In this document: positions 40,960-52,146 of the stretch, one piece after another
How the letters are laid out: each line of letters opens with the position of its first letter
Position numbering within the stretch: the first letter of the stretch is position 1
DNA from: Mesostigma viride
Taxonomy: Eukaryota > Streptophyta > Mesostigmatophyceae > Mesostigmatales > Mesostigmataceae
NCBI GenBank assembly: GCA_009746045.1
Contig: RPFO01000003.1
Coordinates: 974,969-1,029,968, forward strand
DNA: 55,000 nucleotides
Direction of reading: 5' to 3'
Translations under genes and position numbers: made by a program
Notes under the pieces: model-generated
The model's database searches: none
What the model saw: the letters and a program-made list of their open reading frames with translations, nothing else
Told to the model about the DNA's origin: nothing

Positions 40960-42875
40960 TTGCGTTTGCGTGCCATTATGTCCTAGAAGTCAAATGGGCT
41001 TTCGTCCTGGGCGTAACACCCTCATGGCCATCTTCGTCGCGCGCCGCCTCTTCGAGGAAATCGCTCTCCTGCAACCTGGTGAGTTTCCCGCCATCCTGAT
41101 CTTTGTCGACTAATTCATCAAGGCTTTTGATTCTGTCCTCTGGGACGCTCTATGGGCTGTACTTGCTCGCGCTCGCGTCCCCACTCCCCTGATTACCGTC
41201 ATCCCGGCACGCTGTATGACCTCGGGGTCGACCACTTCGGTGCGCACTCAACACGGCATTGCCCCGCCATGCCCACTGCAGACCGGCATCTGGCAGGGTT
41301 GCGTCCTGTCGCCGTACCTGTTCATTATTGTAGTGGAGTATGTTATATGCGCCAGGCACGTGCTCGCTAGTATGCTAGCATTGCAGGCCGTGCCCCTGGC
41401 CTAGCGATCACGAACGAGCTTGGAGAAGGGGGGGCGACTAACAAGCAGAATTTACTAGCTGACCTCATTTATGCCGACGACATCACGCTCATCGATGTTT
41501 TTCGGGGGGTCTCAAACACAGCCATTTTCGATGAGTGTGGTGGGGTATTGCTATGTCGAGAAGCCGGAGTCTGCCCAACTTTGGCTGGACTGCCTGGCGC
41601 TCGAGGCTCGGGCGGTTGGTCTAGAAATCAGCCCCAAAACTGAAAACGGAGGCCCTGGCCCTCGGCATGGCAGGGCCCCCATGCACCCACACTCCGCCTC
41701 TTAGACGACACCGAGGTCAACTACTAGGCCTCCTTCAGGCCGCTTCAAGCTGCTCGGCAGAAATTGGCTTCCCGACTGCGAGGACGACCTGACGACACGG
41801 ATCGGCATGGTGTGGGCGCAACTCCATTGACCACCGCCGCTGGTGGAGCAACCCCGCCTAGCTACCCCGGATCGTCAAGCGTGACCTCTTCAAGGTCGTC
41901 ATTCTGACGATTAAATTAAATTAAATTAAATTATAACATGCCTCCGTCAGTGGGAGATCATGTAGCACATATTCCATGATGGATGGGGTGGAGGAAGCCG
42001 CGTAATCGAACTACCCTAACTCTAAGCTATCTAGTCTAGAAAATCCTAACTACACTACTCATCAAAACGCCGCCTCCGCTTGGGGGGAGGGGGCTTGCCC
42101 ACAGGGTCGGGCGTGTGCGCCCTTGACACTCTTCCCCCGCGTCTTGTCCTGCATGGCAGTCCAAAGAAGGGAGAGAGAGGGGATGCGGTGCTCAAACTGG
42201 GCTGGGATTCTGACGATCCTGACCGGCCTACGGCGCGCCAAGACCTGGACACTGCAGGAGCTGGAGCAACGACTCGACGGCACCGTCACCAAGATGCTGC
42301 GCAAGGCCCTTAACATATCCCCTTTGGTTTGCACATTAGTATTATGAGGATTTGTACGTGCTGATTTGCCCTATGTTTCCCACATTATTAGGCACAGGCG
42401 CCTGGGCCTAGCCGGGCACCTCAGGGCCCGCACAGATCAGGTAGATACATCAGATAGACTAGCTGGCACCAAGCCCGCCCAGCCTGGGCGATATGTCCTC
42501 ACCTGGCGTGCCCCAGGCCGCGCACGGCAGGGCCGCCACCCGTGGACTTTGCGTGATAGACTCGGCATGGACATGTGCTACACTAGACGTGACGGGCTCA
42601 CACCCGGGCAGCCTCCTGGTTTGTCTGTATAATATGGAGGCAGATGGTACGCAAGGATAGATGGCAAGTAGTGATGAAGGAGACCACCCCCAAGTCTGTG
42701 GGGGCTCTGTGTGTGACCGCGTATGGCATTCATAGCGATTCGGGCCGCGGTGCCCACACCCGGCCTGTAACTAGGACCTAGATAGCTTATACCATCCATT
42801 CCATCCCATGTTCCCCTCCCACTGAGGACTTATGCTCACGTGACGCAGTCTGACACGTGTCTATTAATTAATTAA
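40960..42875 (+). pseudogene. L1-like LINE ORF2 fragment: reverse transcriptase, broken
   Basis: RT blocks appear in order across several frames: MGFRPGRNTLMAIFVARRLFEE, ILIFVD followed by a stop, then KAFDSVLW; WQGCVLSPYLFIIVVEYV; LIYADDITL at about 41468 (the catalytic ADD). At 42.2-42.63 kb the linker TWTLQELEQRLDGTVTKMLR and ISHIIRHRRLGLAGHLRART-like region follow, typical of the segment after RT in LINEs. A 3' UTR ends in TTAATTAATTAATT at 42858-42873. Several stops and frameshifts make it non-functional. Confidence 0.85.
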
Positions 42876-42924
42876 TTCAGTAATGTCCTACATTATCAGT
42901 GACTTGGAAGACATATATATATCC

Positions 42925-43285
42925 ATGGGGCCCCTGACCTCCGCCTTCTTCAAGGAGTGTTGCCGGCTCCGGGAGGACCGGCTGGACCTGGAGGGCCAGC
43001 GGGCCCCATGGTCGGCGCGGACCTGGACGTCATATTGGCGTCAGCGCTTGTCGGTGGCGCTGACTCGGGCCATGGCTGACATCATGCTCCGCCGTACGCG
43101 GGCTGATTTTGCGGTGCAGCAGGGCTATTAGGTTCCTCCCGTTAGGCGTTTCCATTGGTCTTATCGTAGTATAGAGCTTTGACATGGCTCTGTACGTATA
43201 TAGGTTTATAGCTGGGCGTTTGCTTTGGTTTGAGTGATTTCACTCTGCTGTAAGTAATTATTATATTTTTAATATATATCCACAG
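42925..43285 (+). mobile_element. LINE 3' end (CCHC-endonuclease family), well preserved
   Basis: An open frame encodes MGPLTSAFFKECC, REDRLDLEGQR, WRQRLSVALTRAMADIML and RADFAVQQGY with its stop at 43131. The shared 3' UTR and the CTGCTGTAAGTAATTAT tail follow. This copy is the best guide to the natural C-terminus of the family. Confidence 0.88.
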
Positions 43286-43306
43286 CAATAGAGCGCACTT
43301 ATGTAC

Positions 43307-43712
43307 GTGCGATCCACTATATATGGCGGGCCGGTTCAGTTCGGCCGGCCTGAGCATGAGACACCCAAGTTGCTTGCAGGGTCGAGCACTTGGATGAGGA
43401 TTAAGCTTATCCTGTAAAAAGCTTTGAAGAGGATTAGGCTTATCCTTGAAAAAGCCACGAAGAGGATTGTGCTTACTATCCTTTAAAAAAGCACTGAAGA
43501 ACATTATTGCTTAGCCTATTTGAAAAGCACTGAAGAGGTTATTGCTTAGCCTATTTGAAAAGCACTGAAGAGGTTATTGCTTACTGCATAATTGAAAAGC
43601 ATGTGTGGTCCTGCAGTGGAAATTTTTTTCCCCTATGTGATCCTCTTTTTTCGACTTTTTGGCTCTTCCAGTTCGAGCTAAAAAGTGGGGGGATCGATAT
43701 AGTGGATCACAC
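43307..43712. mobile_element. Candidate 406-bp miniature inverted-repeat element
   Basis: The ends are 15-16 bp inverted repeats: GTGCGATCCACTATAT at 43307 and ATATAGTGGATCACAC at 43697. No convincing target duplication was found. The interior contains a degenerate tandem repeat. The right end abuts a LINE TTAA tail. Confidence 0.5.
43395..43605 (+). repeat. Degenerate tandem repeat of about 40 bp
   Basis: Five copies related to GAAGAGGATTAGGCTTATCC followed by TTGAAAAAGCAC; the last two are nearly identical. Confidence 0.88.
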
Positions 43713-43716
43713 ACAT

Positions 43717-45540
43717 TAATTAATTAATTAATTAAACTCGTGCTCCCGTTGGGGAGTCACGAAGCACCGAAGTGCTTTTAATCCCTGTGTGTGCACTACA
43801 GGAGAAAGGGCAGAGACCCCCAGTCTCCTTCATGCCAAAGGCATGCCACAGCTGCAATCGGGCGCGGCTAGCTAAAAGGACAGGCTAACGATCCGGCAAA
43901 CTGTGGGTGCAATAAGACCCATGTGAGCATATCATAGCAAGGAGCGTGGGCAAGTAATCTGAGCATAGCCAGGGCGTAGCATGGCTGTACTAGGACTAGG
44001 CTAAGGCTATGGCTGGTTGTGTACTGTGCGTTGGCGGCACGTGACTAGGTGTGTTGGCACAGCTAGGCAACATTCTAGGCATGGCTGCCTTAGCGGCAGT
44101 GACGCCAATGGTTACAAGCTAGGGCTATTGCTATTCTAGCCCGCTGGGGGCGTCCACATCTTGTGGTTGATCATCAGGTCCCCGCCCCTCCAGTACACCT
44201 TGGGCTTCTGGGGGTCCTGCTTATGGCGGAGGTATTCCGGCCACAGGTCGCGTCGCTGCTGTTGCTGAGCGGGGGTGAGGTCGTCATCCAGCGTCCAGGT
44301 GAGGTCGTGCAACCGCTTGCGACGAGAGAGGAACCGCTGCTTATCCTCAGGGGAGGGGAAGGTGAGTAGGACTGGTGGGGGAGCCGCCTTGTCCCGTGAG
44401 TGGGGAAGGCGGTGGCACCCACGCAGTTCTACCTCACCTACCAGGCCCATGAGGGTAAGAAGCTGGTTCTTGAGCTCGTCAGCAAGAGAGGTTGACGTCT
44501 CACCTGGCTTCTGGGGGAAGCGACGTAGCACCACTCGGCACTCGCGGCGAGCGCGGTCGGTGACCTCCCGTTGCTGGGCCTGGCGGTGGTCCTCCAGCTC
44601 CTGGAGCTTTGTGGCGATGGCGTCGGTGGTGGAGGCGGTCGCTGACCGCAGCAGGTCCGCGTAGGAGAGCGGCGGGAGGTCGCCAGCATCCTGCCGGGGT
44701 GGCTGGGATGCAATGGTGGCCGTCTGCTCCGCTATCTTGGGGACCTGTGTGGCCAGGGCCTCGGTGTGGGCGGTGATGGCCTCAAGCTTCTTCAGGAGCA
44801 CGCCACACTTGCCCTCCACCTGGTTAAGGCGAGAGACAAGTGCAGCAATCAGCATGCGTTTCCGAAGCCTGCGCCGCGGTCATGTAGCGCCGTGAACTGG
44901 GGTTGTAGCTTGTGAACGACCTTGGTTTCCACGTTGGAGACCCGGGCTTCCACCGTGTTGAGCGTCGTGTTCAGCGAGGTCAGCTTCTCGGCCAACGGCC
45001 AGGTCACGTGCTCCTCCAGCACTGCTCGGAATTGTCATCCTTGCAGAGGGAGGAAGCCGATGTGGCTGTCGGCCGCGCAGGCTGGGCTGGGGTGCGGATC
45101 CTGGCGACAATTCTGCTCATAGGTAGCTGGAAGTAGCTGCACATGATGGCGATGCGGTGGGTGAGCTCTGGCCTGGCAAGGAACCTCTCCAGGTCGTCGG
45201 CGGGGATGGGCCCTACGGCCCCATGGAGCTTGCGTTCCTGTGATAAGAAACGCACTATTTCGGCGCATTCGTCTTTGGTCAGTTCCAGCCAGTGGGTGAA
45301 AGAAAAGCTTTCGTAATCTGGTAGGTACTTTCGCCATTTGGGTTCGTGGCAGGGTTTCTTGGGCTCGGGCGAGGCGCTGGGCGATGGGTTTGCTGGCGGT
45401 GGGTTGGCAGGCCCAGACGACTGGTTGGCGGGTAAGCCTGGCGGTTGAACAATGGCGAGGGCGAGAGGGTTGGGCTGGGCGCTGGGAAGCTGTGCCAGCT
45501 CCTTTTCCCAGCCCTCGTTTTGCTTTGGTAGTCGTCATAG
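43717..45540 (-). mobile_element. L1-like ORF1-only element, best-preserved copy
   Basis: Minus 44136-44855 is an intact frame of 239 codons: helical heptad-like N-terminus (LNQVEGKCGVLLKKLEAI), then an RRM-like region (CRVVLRRFPQKPGE; VELRGCHRLPHS; PPVLLTFPS), then FLSRRKRL, LTPAQQQQRRDLWPEYLRHK, VYWRGGDLMINHKMW. These are hallmarks of L1 ORF1p, a nucleic-acid chaperone. Upstream frames to about 45538 (MTTTKAKRG; GPIPADDLERFLARPELTHRI) are probably its N-terminus after two frameshifts. A 3' region of about 400 bp ends in TTAATTAATTAATTAA at 43717-43734, again with no ORF2. Confidence 0.82.
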
Positions 45541-45549
45541 CTGGTCACG

Positions 45550-45705
45550 TGCGTAACTTTGTCTATACTGCGTGGCAGCCGTAACCGTTTATACTGGCAA
45601 GTGCGTCTTAGAAAGGCGCATCGAATGCAAGTGGTCTGACCGAATTTGGGGCTCAGACGCAAAAGATCTGAACTCCGCCGTCAGCCATACCGCCGTCAGC
45701 CATTT
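45550..45705 (+). repeat. Second copy of the 21.3 kb dispersed repeat
   Basis: GGCGCATCGAATGCAAGTGG and GATCTGAACTCCGCCGTCAG match 21383-21465. Confidence 0.6.
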
Positions 45706-45854
45706 TCGTTCGTATTTATATCACACACATGAGTGCTCTATTGCTGTGGATATGTCTTCCAAGTGATAGTCTAGGACATAAAATGGCACGCAAACGTTAC
45801 AGGATGGGTACACGCAATCCTACCGGTCTAAGCTGTCTACAAAACACTCCTACT

Positions 45855-46600
45855 TTATATATATTAAAAATATAATTACTTACAGCAGAGTGAAATCACT
45901 CAAACCAAAGCAAACGCCCAGCTATAAACCTATATACAGAGCCATGTCAAAGCGCTATACGACGATAAGACCAATGGAAACGCCTAACGGGAGGAACCTA
46001 ATAGCCCTGCTGCACCGCAAAATCAGCCCGCGTACGGCGGAGCATGATGTCAGCCATGCATGGCCCGAGTCAGCGCCACCGACAAGCGCTGACGCCAATA
46101 TATGACGTCCAGGTCCGCGCCGACCATGGGGCCCGCTGGCCCTCCAGGTCCAGCCGGTCCTCCCGGAGCCGGCAACACTCCTTGAAGAAGGCGGAGGTCA
46201 GGGGCCCCATGGCCCCAAACTCCTCCAGGACAAAGGGCACCACACGATGGTGCCCGACGTCGCCGTAGGCCAGGAGCTTGGCCCGCTCCGCCCGGTCCGC
46301 CGTGTAACCTGCCGTGAGGGAGGCCCCAGCCACATGGCTAAGAGCCAAGGGCCGCGCCACCGAAACGTCAATAAGCAGATGCCGGCCACCCCCCTCAAAG
46401 TCCAGCACCACGATGTCAGGCCGGTGGTTAATTGGGGGATCGAATAGAAGGCAGCGCCATGCATCCGCATCCTCGGACCGGATGTTCGCGTGGGGGAAAA
46501 CCGACCGAACCATGGCGAGCACCACCGTCAGGAGGACAGTGTGCAAATACAAATACCAATTCTGATTCTGTTGGCCCCCCATGCAGGCAAGGTAGTGAGT
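45855..46600 (-). pseudogene. LINE ORF2 C-terminal segment (CCHC-endonuclease family), inverted
   Basis: On the minus strand, CMGGQQNQNWYLYLHTVLL, RPDIVVLDFEGGGRHLLIDVSV, HHRVVPFVLEEFGAMG and RLREDRLDLEGQR are colinear with 37.29-38.1 kb. The upstream CCHC cluster is incomplete. The frame breaks near 46100, where an inserted AT disturbs TSYWRQRLSV. The 3' tail with CTGCTGTAAGTAATTAT lies at about 45865-45890. Confidence 0.82.
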
Positions 46601-46835
46601 TACTTTATATCTATGGTGCCGGCCCGCGACCCTAGGGCCGGTCTTGTCAGACTCTAGCATGCTTCCCACGTGTGCAAACACGCGGCTTTCCCACTGCATG
46701 GAGGGGGGTCGTTGTCCTCTAAGACCTGAGCTCACTTGGCCTTCAGTCCATCATCTTAATTTTTAATTCCAAAGCTCGGAGAGGCCTAGGCCGGCCCCCC
46801 ATGTCCTCTACGAGCTGCTCTTTGAAGGGATGGGA

Positions 46836-48600
46836 TTGATTAATTAATTAAATCATAGCTCCGTGGGGAGCATATGTAACACATGCATAGCCCTGAGAAA
46901 GGGGCATCTATGGGTTTGTAATACAATCAAGGCGACAACCTGCAGGTGTATAGGATGTACAACTATCACCTGCTCTGGGTGCACAAGGTGCACCTGCAAC
47001 GCCATGATGGTTCATATATGCCTCCTAAACAAGCACAAGCACACAGGGCGGCTTGAGGAGAGGGCCTAGAAGGCCTGCATGACATATGGGGCGGAAGGTA
47101 TGTGGCTAGGCTATAGCTGGTGTACATATATACATGGCATCTCAGCAGAGAGTAACTCCCTGCATAGGCATATAGCATGGCTGAATTCTGACTGCAACAT
47201 CCATGGGAGGTCCCATTGTAGGCATGGCGTACGTAGCTAAATACTGAAGGCATCATCCATGGGGGCCATTATGGGCGCACACGCGCGTGGGCCACATGCT
47301 AGGCTAAACCTGACTAATCTACACTACTGGTATATATGTTCCCTAGTCTGAGGTGGCAGGAGGTGCCTGCCAGGGCTTGTGGTCAACGTGGATGACCGCC
47401 CCCCTCCAGTATAGGCACCGGCTTCCCCCCTGTGCTCTGCCGGAGCAGCCTGAAGGTAGGTCGGCCATAGCTCGCGTCACCGCTGTTGCTGCATGGGCCA
47501 GGGTCAAGTCGTCGTCCAGCGTGAAGCGATCGAGTCTCCGAGAGCTTCTTGCGGCATTTAAGGAACGCCAGCTTGTCCGCCATGTACATTCCAGATGACC
47601 GGGGCGAATTTTCTACGAAACCCAAAAACTTGGTCCTCTAGAGAGGACTGAGTTCAACTCAGTCCTCCGTAGAGGACCAGGGACAGGCGACGAGTTAAAG
47701 GTGAGGAGCACGGGTGCCGGGCCAGCCTTATACCCGGCGCGCGGGGGAGGCGGACAGCCGACATCTGCAGCTCACCAGTGAGTTGCATGGGGGCAAGAAT
47801 GTCGCGCTTCAATGCCGTGAAAAGGCTCGTCGGGGTCTCACCTGCCGGCTGGTCGAAGTGCTTGACGATGACATTGTGGCTGCGCTTCAATGTCGAGCTC
47901 GGCCTCCTCACGAAGGTCGAGGGCTCGTTGCTTGAGTTGTGCCGCGATGGTGGAGGTGGTGGAGGTGGTATGATGCTTAAGCAAATCCGCCCAGCTAGGT
48001 GGAGGGAACATCACTGGCCCGGCCAGCAGGTGCCGGCTGGGCAGCGATGTCCTTCACCGCCTGGGCGGTGAGGCCGGCGGTGTCGTGCAAGCACTCAAGG
48101 GTGGTGGCGGTGGCTTGAAGGCGCTGGTCGAGATCGAGGAGCTGGGCTGTGACATGTTGGCAGTGGAGTCGGAAATGGCAGTGGAGGTGGAGGCGGCGGT
48201 GGTGGAAAGGTGAGGAAGTTCAAGTAGCCAGCGTGCCGCCCATTGCTGCCACATCGGCGGCAAGGGGGGTCACGTGCTGCTGAAAGGCTTCCGTAAGGAT
48301 GGAGCGAAGTGTGGGGGCGGAGATGGATGGAGCCCAGATCTCGCCATCGGAGCGCATCACATGAGAAGGTTGTTGAGAATGGTATGCTGGAGTTCAGGGC
48401 GGTTGCAACCAAATGAGCAGGCTGATGTTGTTCCAGCTGCGGCCGTCCGGGAGGAGCTAGGAGGCGATTGTTGTCGTGGAGATGGAGGCACAGGTCGTAA
48501 AGCGAGGCGTAGTCCCCGAAGAAGATGCATGCCATAGCATCGCTTGGAGGCATGCCATGTTGGTCCAGTCGTAATCATCGACCTTGAAAGGCCGGGGCCG
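46836..48600 (-). mobile_element. L1-like ORF1-only element, degenerate, with an inserted transposon end
   Basis: A tail TTAATTAATTAA at 46836-46852 is followed (minus sense reversed) by a 3' region matching 20.9-21.2 kb (CCTGCTCTGGGTGCACAAGG). Broken ORF1 pieces extend from about 47.35 to 48.3 kb. The same subfamily as the 19.5 kb copy is indicated by the shared ATGTGGCAGC...GCTGG region near 48.24 kb. About 115 bp at 47583-47698 is the right end of the 1.7 kb hairpin element. Confidence 0.7.
47596..47696 (+). mobile_element. Solo right end of the hairpin element
   Basis: About 95% identical to 40413-40516: GACCGGGGCGAATTTTCTAC, the 47-bp palindrome and GGGACAGGCGACGAG. It sits inside ORF1-like sequence, showing that the family moved into LINE DNA or was left there truncated. 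Confidence 0.88.
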
Positions 48601-48879
48601 AAAGCGCGGTTCTGAGGGGCGTGAAGACCCTCCTGTTTTGTCGGCTGAGGGCCTGCGTTTAGGGTCAGGCGATGCCGATGGCGAGGCAGTAAGCCTGGGA
48701 GGTTGCTGGGCGACCACCGTCCACCAGTGCACGACTAGTGTCGATCACCGCTGCCTGCCGGACCTGAGGGCGAAGCTGCAGCCTGATCGAGCTGCAGACG
48801 TATTTTCATGGCCGAGCGCATCCGCTAAACTGCGGGATGGAAAGGGATGGGATGGAATGGATGATGCTAGCTACAGTCT

Positions 48880-49670
48880 CATGATCGAAGTTGGAGGCGG
48901 TCGCCACCAAGGTGGATGCCCTGGCCGCACAGCTCTAGGTCCCTGAGATTGCCGATCGAGCGCACGTATGGCCACCATCACCGCCCAGCCAGCTCAGCAG
49001 TGGCCGTCGGGCCAGGGATGACCCCGCTACTCGCGCCTCGATCTTGTGCTGACAGGCTGCTCAAGATCGAGCAGACGCCATGCATCTCTACCACTACCGG
49101 CGGCCATGATTGACCACCATTGAAGCTTCAGGAGCTGGAGGACGAGCGCCGCGAGACCGCTGACCGCGACCGTGGCCGCTGTCGGGTCATCCTCACGAGC
49201 GCCTCGACAAGCAGCCAGGCGGGAGACCCCAGACTCCCAACGAGCTGAGGAACCAGCTCAGACTTGGCGGGCATGGAGCTGCCACTGGGTGCGACACTGC
49301 AGCTAGGGTGCCTACTGCCTGCCCCTTCCACTGACGGGACAAGGCCGCCCCCCCACCAGTGGTCCTTACGTACGTTCAGCGACATCAACGCATGCATGGC
49401 GCAGCCAGAGTCAGGTTCCGGCCTCGATCAGTCTAGCTCGCAGCAAGAATTAAGCTGGCGCGCACCCGGCCCTGGTCGCTTTAACGATGTACGACCTGAC
49501 GCCAGCGGCCGGGCCCAGCAGCATCAACGCCGCGACCAGTGCCGGTGGCCCGACTACATCCGCCACAAGACCAGCCCCGAGAAGCCCCAGTTGTACTAGC
49601 TGGCGGGGCGGGGACAGTTTAATTATGTAAACAACAAACTGTGGACGCCCCCCAGGGCTCCCCCAGAATA
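48880..49670 (+). pseudogene. L1-like ORF1 remnant, opposite orientation
   Basis: LEAVATKVDALAAQL then a stop, VPEIADRA, and at the end WPDYIRHKTSPEKPQLY, then NYVNNKLWTPP (49.54-49.66 kb) match the coiled-coil start and C-terminus of the 44.1-44.9 kb copy. Stops and frameshifts are present throughout. Confidence 0.7.
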
Positions 49671-50052
49671 GATTCTAGCCAGCTATAGCTGTCTAGATAG
49701 AAGAGGGCAATTGACATAGTTTAGACATTATATACACAGCATTAGGTAGTCTTGCCATGTATTACTCCAGCATAGTATACTGATCTAGCCCCAGTCGGTA
49801 GGTTTAGAGTGGCATGAAAGCAATGACATTAGCCCAGCCATGCATGGCTCATCGTGGCCATTCGCTTGTTATGCCTTAGCAGCTAGAGGCCCGTCGAGCC
49901 CACCTCACGTTTCTTGTACAGCATCAGCTATATCTATGCTTCAGCTAGCCTACGTCTGCATGGTCTCAGTATGGTTGTATCAGTTGCCCCCACAGTGATG
50001 CGCCCAGGCTGGCCCCGTGCCGACCTATGGTTGCCGTGTGGATATAGAGAGC
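49671..50052. other. No feature recognised
   Basis: Probably LINE 3' UTR relics (short TAGCCAGC and TAGTCTTGCCATG words), without a clear tail. Confidence 0.25.
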
Positions 50053-51002
50053 GGAGACGTCCGTCCTATAGTCAGCAAAATTGGTGCGAGAGGTCCCCAG
50101 TTCGATTCCGGTCGGATTCATTTGCAGATTGCGTTTTTCCGCGTTTTCCGCGGCCCGGCACTGAACGCAAATGGTTTTCACCTTTGCGGAGTGTCTGATC
50201 AGAATATACGCTTGGCTGATTTCGATAGTACCGGCTACGCCCCCTTCTACTTAAAGAAGAATTCAGCCGTGTTCAGCCCGTCTCACGGTGCGAGACTGAA
50301 CAAGTCTCGCGTGCAGACACGTGTGTAGTACTCCTACACACAGATCTCGAGTGATTTATCTAGTACCAAATCCGAAAGGCTTGCATCACTCCCCGGACAG
50401 GAGAACTTTTGCGGATGACTGTAGGTGTAAGTTGGCGATGCCATGGTAACCGGAGACGTCCGTCCTATAGTCAGCAAAATTGGTGCGAGAGGTCCCCAGT
50501 TCGATTCCGGTCGGATTCATTTGCAGATTGCGTTTTTCCGCGTTTTCCGCGGCCCGGCACTGAACGCAAATGGTTTTCACCTTTGCAGAGTGTCTGATCA
50601 GAATATACGCTTGGCTGATTTCGATAGTACCGGATACGCCCCCTTCTACTTAAAGAAGAATTCAGCCGTGTTCAGCCCGTCTCACGGTGCGAGACTGAAC
50701 AAGTCTCGCGTGCAGACACGTGTGTAGTACTCCTACACACAGATCTCGAGTGATTTATCTAGTACCAAATCCGAAAGGCTTGCATCACTCCCCGGACAGG
50801 AGAACTTTTGCGGATGACTGTAGGTGTAAGTTGGCGATGCCATGGTAACCGGAGACGTCCGTCCTATAGTCAGCAAAATTGGTGCGAGAGGTCCCCAGTT
50901 CGATTCCGGTCGGATTCATTTGCAGATTGCGTTTTTCCGCGTTTTCCGCGGCCCGGCACTGAACGCAAATGGTTTTCACCTTTGCGGAGTGTCTGATCAG
51001 AA
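50053..51002 (+). mobile_element. A-B-A-B-A repeat element (A about 152 bp, B about 247 bp) with tRNA-like box B
   Basis: The 399-bp period starts at 50053, 50452 and 50851. The third copy stops after the A part at about 51002. A begins GGAGACGTCCGTCC, contains CAGTTCGATTCC (pol III box B-like) about 28 bp after TAGTCAGCAAAATTGG (box A-like), and ends near TGTCTGATCAGAATA. B contains the hairpin GTTCAG-CCCG-TCTC...GAGA-CTGAAC and the palindromic GTGTGTAGTACTCC TACACAC. The repeats differ at only a few bases. TAGAGAGC occurs at 50045-50052 and 51003-51010, a likely target duplication. Terminal repeats with an internal part suggest a very small LTR-like element in tandem, but TG...CA ends were not seen. 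Confidence 0.75.
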
Positions 51003-51214
51003 TAGAGAGCTCTGCATGGCCTTGAGCTGTCCACCGACTGGTGTCTGGTGGCAGTGAGAGAAGCTATAGGGACCCCTCCCTCCTTCTCATCATGTGTATG
51101 CTGAGGGGCTGAAGGTTCCTCTACTTTGTATTGGCGCACCCACCTGGCGCAGTCACGTGATAATAATTATTAATGAATACTATTATGCTAGCTACTACTG
51201 TATCTTCTGATGTG

Positions 51215-51505
51215 GCACGCCGGAAAGGTGAAAACCATTTGCGTTCAGTGCCGGTCCGCGGAAAACGCGATCTGCAAATGAATCCAGGCCGGAATCGAAC
51301 TGGGGACCTCTCGCACCAACTTTTGCTGACTATAGGACGGACGTCTCCTGATCCTAAGGCATCGCCAGCTGACACCTACAGTCCAACCGCAAAAGTTCTC
51401 CTTGCCGGGGAGTGATGCAAGCCATTCGGATTTTGTACTAGATAAATCATTCGAGATCTGTGTGTGTAGGAGTACTACACACGTGTCCACTCGAGACTTG
51501 TTCAG
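51215..51505 (-). mobile_element. Diverged inverted copy of the A-B element
   Basis: The minus strand matches A (51230-51350) and part of B, including the hairpin with CACACACAGATCTCGA. About 10% divergence from the tandem copies. Confidence 0.8.
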
Positions 51506-52146
51506 CTACTGTATCTAGCTAGTTCCTATAATTACAGGGTTGAGGGCACCACGGCCTGAATTGCTATGAATGCCATACTGCCGGGGCACACGCAGATCGA
51601 GCCCGGCCCCATAGTGACTTGGGGAGACTCAACCCAGCCATTGATATGACGGTTCACGGAGATTTTGCCAGGCTGTCCTGTGAATCGTTATGTTTGGTGA
51701 AGGGATCTTACCCTTGAATTCCATTTTCTGATTAAGTGAGACAACCATGTTCTGATTGGTCCATTCAGGCTAACAATGGGACAGCTCGACAAGCACGTTG
51801 CATATAGCACCGCTTGCCTCAGTGGCCAAATTCCTAGTGGGTAAGCGAAACATCTTAGCCCACCACGTACACGTTTTCCTAATTGCCACTGAAGCGGTTC
51901 TCTCGATGTGTGTGAGACCTGCTGCATAGTGTGAGCTGGAGCATCTTCTGCGCAGGAGCAGCCGCTTTTGCGATTACTCGTTACTGAAACCTTGGCTACT
52001 GTAACAATCTTGCACATTTTTGCCATCGAGGGCATCTCAACACCAGGTGAACACGGGCTTTCCTTAAGCTAGACACGGGAGCTATGGCATCATGCGACTT
52101 TCGACAAATAAATAATTACGGCTGCATGAGGCATTAGATGAACTAT
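51506..52146. other. Downstream of the nucleoside hydrolase; no feature recognised
   Basis: No coding family, array or RNA gene was recognised on either strand. Confidence 0.3.

Noticed and set aside
50090-50125. tRNA gene
   Set aside because: Box A- and box B-like motifs are present, but the spacing is too short for an anticodon arm and the T stem has mismatches; it recurs as part of a repeat.
50053-51002. Hammerhead-type self-cleaving ribozyme in the A-B repeat
   Set aside because: The CUGANGA and GAAA core motifs could not be placed; only simple hairpins were found.
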